DNA of 38,632 nt, taken from positions 45,703 to 84,334 of the forward strand of contig KL197764.1 in the NCBI GenBank assembly GCA_000697665.1, written 5' to 3'. Positions within the stretch are counted from its first letter, which is position 1. Every line of letters begins with the position of its first letter. A program made the translations under genes and the position numbers. Source of the DNA: Jaapia argillacea MUCL 33604 (Eukaryota > Basidiomycota > Agaricomycetes > Jaapiales > Jaapiaceae). Positions 1-9,275 of the stretch are shown here, piece after piece. The notes under the pieces were generated by a model. That model saw only the letters and a program-made list of their open reading frames with translations. It was not told the origin of the DNA and ran no database searches.

Positions 1-1198
1 ACCTTTGCCTCTCTAATAGCGTATTATTGTATCTATCTGTAACATTTTATTAGCCCATGCTTTGGACATCATACTCATTTTCAAAGCACTCTTTGAGATA
101 ACTTAATTTTCAACCAGTAATGGATTCATAGTTATGCCCAGCCATGGCAACTATGAACACTATAGAACTACACACTCCTGTCTAAAGTCAAGAAAACTCC
201 ATATGAAAGAATTGTCTTGCAACCAGCAACTATCATAGTGCCCACTAGAAAGATTGCTCAGAAAGGAAGATTCTAGACGCCTCTAGAGTTTTGGTTGCTA
301 TATTCTGGAAAGCCTGGAACACTCGAGATGCATCAAAAGTTCATAATTTGCGTAATATAGAACAATCTAGCTATAGAAGTGGTCTGGAGCACTTCTCGCT
401 CCAAACCTTTTTTCCTGATGTTATGTAAAAATGTGCTTCATCTCAGTTGGACCAATCGAACAATCCCTCGGTGTCATCGCGGTACGATGACAAGAGTATC
501 GTGCCGTGCCTGCCACTTGCTCAAAGACTATGTTCTACTCCTTCCCTCGTGCCTCGCTACGTAATAGAACTGCAAAATCTCTGCTTTCCATCTTTGCTTG
601 CATCGCCTTTGCCTTTTGATTTAGTGGGAGCTGGAGGGTCTATGTCCATATCGGCCATCGTGTGTGCGTGCAAGTCGTAAAGTGAGGAGCAAGTGGTTGT
701 TGAGGATGAGGAGTGTAAGTCACGGATTTGTCATGACCACACTTGTCCTCTTTCAAGTCACTGCGACTGTCCTCCATCGACCCCTCCATGCCAAGCTTTC
801 TTAGGTCTAGAATACCCTCCCCGTCATTCCCAGCTCTTCGAACTATGTCAGATACCAACTGATCCTTATCCTCAATGTTCTACACCACTTTCCAATCATC
901 TCATTCTGGTCTGCCATTCCTCAGCTCATCAGTAAACCTACAGATCACTTGTAATGGCTTTTTTAAGCTTTTTTGAGCTTGTTCCAGCCCGAACCAGGCA
1001 AAAAGAGACAAGGGACAAGGAGGATCTTTTCTTTGCCAGAACACCCTTCCAAGTTTGAATTTGTGTCAGCAAGGAAGCATAGTAGCACAAGTTCATGCAA
1101 AACTACAAGATCACACTCAATGACAAGAATAAAGATCGCAAACCATCACTACCAGTTCATTCATCATTCACATTACTGTACGGACCACTGGTCACTAC
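1..1198. other. left edge, no gene recognised
   Basis: I see no convincing coding exon here. The open frames are short, overlap on both strands and resemble no family I know. The stretch lies beyond the 3' end of the DUF6532-like gene and may hold its downstream region or an unrelated intergenic segment. Confidence 0.4.
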
Positions 1199-3751
1199 CT
1201 AGTCTAACTCGTCATCAGATCCCTGGATAGGACTACTTGGTGTGTAGAGGGAGTCCCACAAGTACAGTGACGAGGCATCAAATGTCACCTCTGGAGCAGC
1301 ATCCTGGGGTGCCTGAACCGAACCAGAGGCCTCCAAGATTCGCTTCCACCGGTTCTCGCTAAGAGAGTGTGTGTGCTTGAGGTACTGGTTCACGACATCT
1401 GTGTAATTAGCCTGGGAAAACATCTTGGGCTCACACTGAGCACCATTGGCATATGCCTGGAAAGCGCGCTCGATCTAGCAAATTGCTGTCAACCATGAGA
1501 AACAGTGAGTAAAAATGTTATGTACTGCAGCAGCAGCCATTGCTATTGCACCTTTGGGGTAGCCGAAGTCATCTTTTGAACCTTTTGTACTCTTGAGGAA
1601 GGCGGATAAGAGGGCAATGACAAAGTCAGACTCAAAGATGCCCTGGGGTTGCTGAAAGAAATCAACTTGGGGATGAACGGAAGTGATGAATGGAAGCGAT
1701 CTGAGAACATACTACGTATTTCGGATCCTGGGGCGAAACCTTACAGTCTATTGGTGTTGGGTCCTTGAATATTCCGGGACCGTTGGGGCGAGAAGCCTAT
1801 TGAGCATACTTAGCAATCTCGTTAGTATTGTTGGCATAGGGGGCATTCGAGAAGAACTTGGCGACAATCTCGAGTGTGTGTCGGCTGAAAAATGAGTGTT
1901 TCTCATTGATGTGATCAATAGCCTACACATGATGGTTAGCACGAAGCACTGCAGCACAATGGAATCTACATACCGTCTTAAAGATCTTCCCATTCAACGT
2001 GATATTGATTTTCAAGCCAGGGTAGGATTTCTCAAAAACCTTCACCATGATTGAAACAGACTCTACAGTCATCGTGAAGAGGGTCCATGGCTTACGACTG
2101 GAACCGAAACAGGCATAGAGGGTCGGGAGGAAGACAGCCACCCAGGTGGGTGCAACAGAATCAGGCAGCTTGGAATCATCTTGAGTCGAGAGGGGTGCTT
2201 GGAGTTGTTGGAAGGCAGCCTCAGGTTGGACGTTAGCCACTTTTGTGGAGGCAGCAGGTGTTGTGGCAGGTTTTGATGTCTTGCGTTTCGGAGTGGCAGT
2301 CGTCTTCGGTTGAGCCTTGGCTTGAGTTTTCTTTGCAACATGCTTTGGAGGTGCTTCGGTCTCCATCTTGGAATCACTGTTGGAGTCGATAGTAACAAGC
2401 TGGAACATATAAGTGCAGGAGCCAAGTAGAAAGAAGAAAGACAGCAGACCTCATTTCTACGTTGAGAGCCCTGATGCTTTGAGCCCTTCGGTGGTGGAGC
2501 ACCTTCGGCGTCCTCATCTGCGAGACCTCCTAAAGAGGGGAGAGCATCTTTTGACTTCTGTGCAGCCTTCTTCTTGTATGCGGCGGTGAGACCAGATGAA
2601 TATAGTGGTTTAGCGCCTGTCTCGCTGAATATTCTATGTCAGTGAATTTGCGTGGGAAGACGTTTGCTAACTTATGTCATTGGCTTCTGCTTCAACACGG
2701 CGCCAATAATGTCTTTCCCAGCAGCATCGACAGCAGCTCGGAGCTCTCCTTTGCTTTGGCCCTTCTTCTTCTTCTGTAACCAGTTGGACGTGAGCAATAT
2801 TCAGCCTCAAATATCAGAAGTCCAGTCCCTCACAGCTTTTCTCTTTGTCTGGGATGCCTTGCCGTCGACTTGTGCTGGAACTTCAGCAATGGTCACTTCA
2901 TCAACATCCATCGTTTCTTCATCTACATGAGCCTCAACTTCGTCATGATCATTCACCCCTGTAACTGCTGCGAAATGACTCAGAGCTTGGGATATGCGAG
3001 AGATCGAGATATAAATACCTTCTCCATCTTTGTCCTCTGGGTCATGAAGGTCCGTCATATACCTGACCGTATTCTTCTCTTCCTCCTCATCTGCTAACTG
3101 TTGCTCTATGCACATCTTTGCCATAGTAGCTATCTTTTTAGCCTCCAACTCCTCCAGTTCCATCTCCCACTGAGCCTTCCGCTTCGCAGCAGCTGCAACC
3201 TCCTCAGAGGTTTGTTGAGCGGCAGGTTTGTCAGGCACACCAGGATCAATAACACGCTTGGCACGAGGAGGAAGAGGGTCCCGTTGTTCAGGAGCTTTTG
3301 TCAAGGTGAGTTGTGCAGGTGTTTGATTGGTGTCGACTGAATCATTGTTTGCTTTTGACTTCTTCGCAGGTGGCTTCTTTGTCTTGTCAGGTGTGCTGGC
3401 ACCTCAGCCCCTTTTCTTTTGATCACCTGCAGGTATGACGATCCCAGTATTAGTCTCTGGCGAAACAGTAGAAGTTGATGTTGCTCCCTTACCTCCCCCC
3501 TCGTTTCCATTCATAGGCACTATGATTTCCTTGCCTGGTTGTATATCAGGCTCTGCTGGGTTGATGGAAGGTCCCTTGATGGTAAGGCGGGGTTTTTTCG
3601 ATTTGTTGTTGGGCGGTATAGTTACAGACACCTCTATTTAAGGGATTGGTGAGCGAAGAAAGAATGTGTTCAAAAGGTAAAGTAAATTACCCCCACGAGG
3701 GACTTGCTCTGCGATCTTCGTGATGTGAGCAGATGTACATCGAGAGGCCAT
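1199..3751 (-). pseudogene. DUF6532-like basidiomycete protein, decayed
   Basis: Multi-exon minus-strand gene starting MASRCTSAHITKIAEQ (ATG at 3751) and ending in GSDDELD before the stop at 1199. The N-terminal half is a low-complexity Lys/Pro/Glu-rich region with a charged helix (WEMELEELEAKKIATMAKM) and acidic stretches. The C-terminal third holds the folded part, with WVAVFLPTLYACFG, SYPGLKINITLNGKIFKT, FFSRHTLEIVAKFFSNAPY and NYTDVVNQYLKHTHSLSENR. From memory this matches the DUF6532 family, common in mushroom genomes; its function is unknown. A first intron (about 3634-3690) joins in frame. Two stops interrupt the frame: a TGA at 3404-3406 inside the Lys/Pro-rich region and a TAG at 1797-1799 inside the conserved domain. 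It lies divergently 240 bp from the Plavaka gene and could be Plavaka cargo or a host gene. Family call moderately sure, pseudogene call fairly sure. Confidence 0.65.
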
Positions 3752-3990
3752 GGCGCTGGGGACTTCAACGAAGGAAAATCTTGCTGCCTGTGTCATGCTT
3801 TCTGGTAAGTATTTGCTCTTGTTTTGTTGGTTGAACTCTTTTGGTGACAAGTCTGACGACACTCACTGCAGATTTTTGTCATCTCATTCACTCTATCATT
3901 CACTGTGGATAATATTTCCCATCACTCTCAGACCTCCCCCTTATATTCCGTGACATCTCTACTATACATTGTATCTTAGTTCAATCAGCA
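3752..3990. promoter_or_regulatory. divergent intergenic region between DUF6532-like gene and Plavaka gene
   Basis: About 240 bp separate the two divergent start codons. It is pyrimidine-rich toward the Plavaka start on the plus strand, as fungal leaders often are. I see no clear TATA box. A shared promoter is inferred from geometry only. Confidence 0.35.
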
Positions 3991-4826
3991 ATGGTTTTAA
4001 CCTGCCCAGACTGCCATTGCAAATTCAGGAATGGAGCCAGATTGACCCAACACTGCAATGCAATGCATCATCGACTATCCATTGCTTCAAATGAGGAGGA
4101 TGATCCTTCCACCTCAACAATTTTGAAGCATCCCCACTTGACAGGTGTGTCAGTTTTCTTTGAATGGAAATTGTACTTTTGCTAATTGGCTGTTGGTAAT
4201 CCTACAGCTCAACCCTGTGATGAAAACAGGCACTATCTACTGCCTCATCATCAAGCCCCACCACCCCCCGAAGACAACCGACCTGAATGGTTCCCTTTCA
4301 AGTCACAAATTGACTTTGACTTTGCATACCAACATTTCATTGAGGTTCAAAATTCTGAGGGATCAATCAACAAGGCCATTGAGTGGTGGGCTGCCGCACT
4401 GCTCAAGCATGAAGATTTTCCGCCATGGACAAGTGTGCAAGAACTCTACAAAACCATTGACAGCATCCAGATGGGCAATGCCCCCTGGAAAACATATAAG
4501 ATCCACTATGAAGGCCCCCTTCCTCCTGGAACTCCTCCAAAGTGGATGACCAAAACATATGAACTGGTCACCTGGGATGCCCTTCAACTCATTCAGAATC
4601 AGCTACTTACCACTGACTTCGAGAAGGATGTGACCCCCGTTCCATACCGGCAATTTGATAAGGAAGGCTGGCAAGTCTGGTCAAACTTGATGTCAGGTGA
4701 TTGGGCTTACAAGCAAGTGGTATGTGAATTTGTAAACTGTGTGATGACATGGCTGAACATTGGTTTACTCAGATGGATATCGCAAAGGACCCAAACACCC
4801 ATGGAGCGATGTTTGTTCCCATCATC
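3991..4826 (+). pseudogene. Plavaka-type transposase, N-terminal half (split by the KDZ element)
   Basis: The product starts MVLTCPDCHCKFRNGARLTQ and carries a C2H2 finger (C-x2-C-x12-H) typical of the N terminus of Plavaka transposases in mushrooms. A short intron (about 4145-4206) leads to the conserved block with NRPEWFPFKSQIDFDFAYQ, EWWAAALLKHEDFPPWTSVQ, YEGPLPPGTPPKWMTKTYEL and EGWQVWSNLMSGDWAYKQ, then after a further intron IAKDPNTHGAMFVPI. The family profile ends abruptly at 4826, and the missing continuation (IVAGSDKMTVSVATGHQ) is found at 33268 in the same orientation. This half reads well; the C-terminal half is full of stops. The break is explained by insertion of the element at 4827-33267. 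Confidence 0.85.
4820..4826. repeat. target-site duplication, left copy
   Basis: CATCATC directly abuts the left terminal repeat. Its partner CATCGTC abuts the right terminal repeat at 33268-33274. They differ by one G-to-A change at a CpG, the change that dominates decay in this locus. The duplication falls in the Plavaka codons for Pro-Ile-Val. Confidence 0.75.
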
Positions 4827-4912
4827 CACATGGTTCAGCTATTTACCTCCTTTAATAACCCATCACCCAACGAACATTTTTGAGGATGGTAATGGGCCAA
4901 CCGACACCAGCC
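4827..4912. repeat. left terminal inverted repeat of the KDZ element
   Basis: Starts CACATGGTTCAGC. Read against the reverse complement of 33182-33267 (CAGCCCATTCAGC...), it matches at TTCAGC, then at ATAACCCATCACCCAA-GAACAT, and again at CAACCGA further in, colinear with one 1-bp gap. The outermost bases match only as CA. Confidence 0.75.
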
Positions 4913-4993
4913 AATGGTCCAATATGCCCTTTACTAGCATAGCAGCCACTGTCTTCTATAGGCTTGCTACTAATGGTGTGGCTGATGGAGGAT
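4827..4993 (+). repeat. terminal-region repeat, copy 1 (copy 2 at 37095-37262)
   Basis: About 167 bp running from the left end of the KDZ element to GGCTGATGGAGGAT. A direct copy lies at 37095-37262, just past the TBCC gene. The two start at the same terminal bases and align without large gaps; differences are mainly transitions, many at CpG sites in this copy. Confidence 0.85.
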
Positions 4994-5229
4994 AGGTTGT
5001 ATGCTAATGCAGCAGCCGATAATCAAGAATTGGGATAGTTACATAGTGGCTGACCTAAGATCACATATATATATTGCTGAAACATCTATTGACTTTGTAT
5101 TGTAAGGCTGTATAGTACTGATAATGTATTATATATAGGACTGGGGATGAGGTAGGGGGGCTGTGAACCGAGGAGGGTGACTGGGAGTAAATTGTACACC
5201 GGTCCCAAGGTACAATAGATGCTCAAGGG

Positions 5230-6150
5230 CTACTTTGAAGGGTCTGGGGAGGGTGTATGAGGCCAGGGGGGGGGGATGGGGGGGTGACTGGAGAAGGCAT
5301 GGTCAAAATTTATCAGAGTATCTGGGACACTAACCAGAGACTTTTGGAGGGTCTGGGGAGGGTGTATAAGGTTGGGGTATGAATGGGTGACCAGGGAAGG
5401 GAGTGTCAAAATTTAATGGAGGACCTGGGACACCGACTAGTGTACTTTGGAGGGTCTGGTGATAGTTTGGGAGGGTGGGAGATGGGTGGGTGACTGGGGA
5501 AGGCCGTGTCAAAATTTTTTGGGCGACCTGGGACACTAACTAATGTACTTTGGAGGGTCTGGTGATAGTTTGGCAAAGTGGATGATGGGCGGGTGACTGG
5601 GGAAGGCAGTGTCAAAATTTTTTGGAAGACCTGGGACACTTACTAGTGTACTTTGGAGCATCTGGTGATAGTTTGGGAGGGTGGGAGATGGTTGGGTGAC
5701 CAGGGAAAGCAGTTTCAAAATGTTTTGGAAGACCTGGGACACTTACTAGTGTACTTTAGAGCGTCCGGTGATAGTTTGGGAGGGTGGGAAATGGTTGGGT
5801 GACCAGGGAAAGCAGTGTCAAAATGTTTTGGAAGACCTGGGACACTCACTAGTGTACTTTGAAGTGTCTGGTGATAGTTTGGGAGGGTGGGAGATGGTTA
5901 GGTGACTGGGGAAAGCGGTGTCAAATTTTGTTGGAAGACCTGGGACGCTAACTAGTGTACTTTGGAGGGTCTGGTGATAGTTTGGGAGGGTGGGAGATGG
6001 TTAGGTGACTGGGGAAAGCAGTGCCAAATTTTGTTGGAAGACCTGGGATGCTAACTTATGTACTTTGGAGGGTTTGGTGATAGTTGGGGAGGGTGGGAAA
6101 TAGGTGGCTGACCAGGGAAAGTAGTATCAAAATTTATTGGAGGACCAGAG
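5230..6150. repeat. 103-bp-period minisatellite, about 9 units
   Basis: The landmark GACCTGGGA recurs at 5422, 5525, 5628, 5731, 5834, 5937 and 6040, exactly 103 bp apart each time. Degenerate forms stand at 5319 and 6143, on the same register. Each unit also carries TACTTTGGAGGGTCTGGTGA and GGGTGACTGGGGAA. The G-rich strand is the plus strand, and a run of nine or more G lies at about 5267. A period of 103 is not a multiple of 3, so successive units change reading frame and the array is not coding. Its edge upstream of 5230 is blurred. It occupies the left subterminal region of the KDZ element. Confidence 0.95.
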
Positions 6151-6607
6151 ACTCTAACTTGGGTAGTGTGAATGACGAACAACTGAGCAGAATAACCGGA
6201 AACATAAAACACCCTCTGAAAGTCAAGCTGAGAGAGTAATGTCTTCACAAGGGTATCCGGCGGTTGGATTATGGACTCCCAGCGAAGCCCTCAGCAAAAC
6301 AATGGTCGAATGAAGTCAAATATTGGTAGGGAAGGCAAAGACAACAGAGATTTTGAAACAGTAAACAATGGAATTGAGACGCACGGCGAGCAAATGCAGT
6401 TTGATAGCAATACCAGGGGTTTGTGAGGACACCCAGTGAACAAGTTGAGTACATAAATTTAATTGTGGTCAAATATTTCGTAGCAGGTGAGAGGTCGGAG
6501 GGCGTTGAATTCACGACACGCACAGATAGATACTGGAGTACAGAAAACTATCGATGACAACTATGGACTGAGCTAACTAGGAATGAGGAGCCTGGGGAAT
6601 TATCATC
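6151..6607. other. spacer between satellite and gene A2
   Basis: No coding exon is convincing here. It probably holds the 3' region of gene A2 and the end of the satellite. An open frame on the minus strand (6269-6523) has no family resemblance. Confidence 0.4.
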
Positions 6608-7913
6608 TCATAAGATGCTTGATGGGCCATGAGATCGTCGTAAGCCTTTTGCAAGGCCCTGAGAGTTTCTGTATACCTGGCCTGCAAAACCTGGAGTTGG
6701 ACCTGATGAATGGAGACGATTCAGCGAATGGAGTTGGTGATTGGTCTGTTGACCATGTGTGGACCAACCATAGGCTCCAACACCACCTCGATTGAACGCA
6801 GTACATGACTGGGTTGCCTGGGGGTGATGGACACCCCTCCATGCCACAAATGGGTGCTGGTGTGGGGTAATAATGTGGTGACATTGGCAATGAGGGAGTC
6901 CCAGCCGAGATGTCTCGGCAGCTGAATATGTATCAACAAAGTGCTCCAAAGATGTCAGCGAAAATGAGGTGCTCACCAGAAGATAGTTTGAAATACAATC
7001 AACTGCCAGGAGCCCAAGCAGAGGTCTCTCATACAGGTATATGTATTGCGGCGGCATGTCGTCAGAGTGGCAAATGAACTCAGGAACACAGGTTTCAATG
7101 ACCCACTGAAGTGATATATCCTAAGAGGAACCAAATCAAAATGAACAGAGGGAAGCCAGTGCAGGAAAAGGAACTCACTGTGACCTCACAACTCTCTGAC
7201 AGGTGTTCAACGCTTCGCTGGAGATCAACATGGGTATACCACGCTGGCCAGTGTGCAAAAGCATCACTGGAAACACTGGGGGAACGTTGCGTCATGGAAA
7301 TAGCCATGAACATGAGTCCAATTCGCGAGAATCTTTGTTGGATCGTTCCTGGTGAAGTCTGAGAAAAAGAAAGAGTAGAGGTCAGAGAAAACGGGATGGA
7401 GTTTGTACTTGGCAAGGCCAGACATCGCAGCCTCTCCCCACAAGATGTTGCTGAGAGTCTGGACATCACTTAACACCAAGAGGACATTTATGGCTGTGGA
7501 TGCAAACTCACCAGTTCAATGCGTATTCCCTTGATCCACAGTAGGCGCTCCTCCACATCCTGACATCCAAAGGGATGTTGCTCAACGTAGGCCTGTAGGG
7601 CAGTGTGAAGCCGTCCAGCAAGGGCGATGAAAAAATCTTGGATGTAGTTCCATGCATTTTGTGGGTTGATCAATTGCTTGTGCCAGCCAGTGACGAGTTC
7701 TTGAAGACAGCAAACACAAGCGATGTGAGAGAGATGAGCAGACAACTTTGAATCAGGATCCATTGATGATGAAGGACAAGAGGTAGTCTCAACATTGCAA
7801 AGGGTTTCACCAACGATGTCCAGCGATTCCCGGCAATATGGTGAATAAAAGATTATTGTCAGACAATTCTTTTGAAATGGGATTGATTCACCAATGGTAA
7901 TAATAAAATACAT
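6608..7913 (-). CDS. gene A2, unknown protein, paralogue of A1
   Basis: I do not recognise the family. The first exon contains GRLHTALQAYVEQHPFGC and ends IKGIRIEL; after an intron at about 7448-7500 it continues TLSNILWGEAAMSGL and FSDLYSFFFSDF. Each block has a counterpart in A1 at the same relative place, with the intron at the same codon. Later blocks (WVIETCVPEF and the His/Gln/Ser-rich C terminus ending RRSHGPSSIL) are assigned by continuity. The frame seems to shift by one near 7268, between FPQCFQ and DAFAHWPAWY, so this copy may be damaged or have an unrecognised intron. The start is uncertain; an ATG at 7913 is in frame. The gene follows A1 with almost no gap. Confidence 0.5.
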
Positions 7914-7923
7914 AAAGACTACT

Positions 7924-9235
7924 CTAAATCATCGTCCAGGCAAAGTCCTCATAGAAAAAAATCTCAGCTCCTGATCGATACTTCTTGGATGGTTTGATGT
8001 GAGCTTGCCATTCTCCATCCAATGCATCAATCGACTCGATGAGGTCCTTGTAAGTATCCACGAGTTGGGTGATGTTTCTAGCTGGAGCTTCATGATCTTG
8101 CAGAGAGCATTCATTGTGGTACCATCCGTCATCTTGGGAGAAATGGGAGGAATGGAGATGGCTGAGGCACGCGAGAGAAGCCGAGAGGGACACAAGTGTG
8201 TGGCGGATGAGGGTGGGAGGCCCAACCTTCCATAAGCTCTCACCAAGATCGAGTCGTATCGAAGCTGCTCTGCTGACTAGTATTGACATTAAATGGATGA
8301 TTGTGACGAATGAATTTTGCAACTCACATAGTCTGACTGGGACTCAACATCAAATCCCATGAGTTTCAATTCCCATGGAAAGGCATTTTGACCCAAAAGC
8401 AGGCAAGAACCATTCTGCCAGAGAAAGTCAGGAACCCTCCCAGCAATGACCCAATCCATCAAAACCTCCTAGAAATAAGTCAGGAAATGAGAATATTGTC
8501 AGAGGACAAGGAATTACTCACAGACATGCCTGTGGCCATCATCAGCTCGTAGACACCGTCTCTGAGATTGGGTTGATCCCACCAAAACGGCAGTTGGAGA
8601 TATTGAATAGAATCTGGATGGGTGAACGGTTCAATTGAAAGAACCGACGAGATTGATTCCCAGCTGATCAGGACATTGAGGTCGCTTGGCATGTTGTAGG
8701 AGAAAAAGAAAGTGTAGATTTGATCAAACGCCGGCGAAGGTTTGCTTTGCAGCAAGCCACCTTGACAGGCCGTACCCCAAACCACATTTCCCAAAGTCTG
8801 GGAATGTCAATGCCGAAATCCATGGAAAGTAAGGACGTGGGGAAGATGTACCAACTCCAATCGCATACCCAAGACCCAGCAAGCCCTGATCTCCTCGTCC
8901 AAACAACCATTCGGATGGAGGAGAATATAGGTTTGGATTGCTCTATGCAATCGATCAGTGAGGGAGTTGAAAAACCTGGGGATTTGGAATAGTCCATACA
9001 AGGTCTTCAGATGATCACCTTCTGTGGGGGGAATGATCTTCTCCAGAATCTTTATGCACAGGGGTCGCATCTTTGCCAAGTGAGTAGTTGGATTCACGAG
9101 TCTGAGATCCATGATGCCAAGGTGTGGAAAATCTGCTGGAGAGCAAAGCAACTGCTGGCAAGCGATGCAAAGTTGCCTTGCTGAGATTTGAAGAGCCAGA
9201 GTGATTGCCGGGTGATCAACACAAGGAATGATCAT
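7924..9235 (-). CDS. gene A1, unknown protein, paralogue of A2
   Basis: Unrecognised family. From ATG 9235 the first exon runs through DRLHRAIQTYILLHPNGC to LGMRLEL. An intron of about 60 bp leads to TLGNVVWGTACQGGL and DQIYTFFFSYN, then DGVYELMMATGMS. A second intron leads to VLMDWVIAGRVPDFLWQNG, and the last exon ends YEDFAWTMI. I saw no internal stop, so this copy looks open, unlike the neighbouring transposase. The protein is soluble-looking, with several aromatic and Cys residues but no clear metal-binding pattern or membrane segment. It directly follows the KDZ gene on the same strand; its first frame continues from the KDZ frame after the KDZ stop. As transposon cargo it may be a partner of the transposase, but that is only inference. 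Confidence 0.55.
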
Positions 9236-9257
9236 TTCAACAATGAACAAGTCATCA

Positions 9258-9275
9258 TTGTATCTATCTATCTAT
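9258..9275. repeat. TATC microsatellite at the KDZ stop codon
   Basis: A short TATC run lies exactly over the end of the KDZ frame, and the KDZ stop codon (TAG on the minus strand, 9272-9274) is part of the repeat. Slippage here could change the C terminus. Confidence 0.8.

Noticed and set aside
3750-3953. Plus-strand frame MALGTSTKENLAACVML followed by a GTAAGT donor-like site
   Set aside because: It overlaps the first exon of the minus-strand DUF6532-like gene, which fits its family; the plus-strand frame leads to no recognisable exon.
5330-6248. Overlapping near-identical peptides on the minus strand suggesting a repeat protein
   Set aside because: They come from the 103-bp satellite; the period is not a multiple of 3, so each unit appears in a new frame. 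Not coding.
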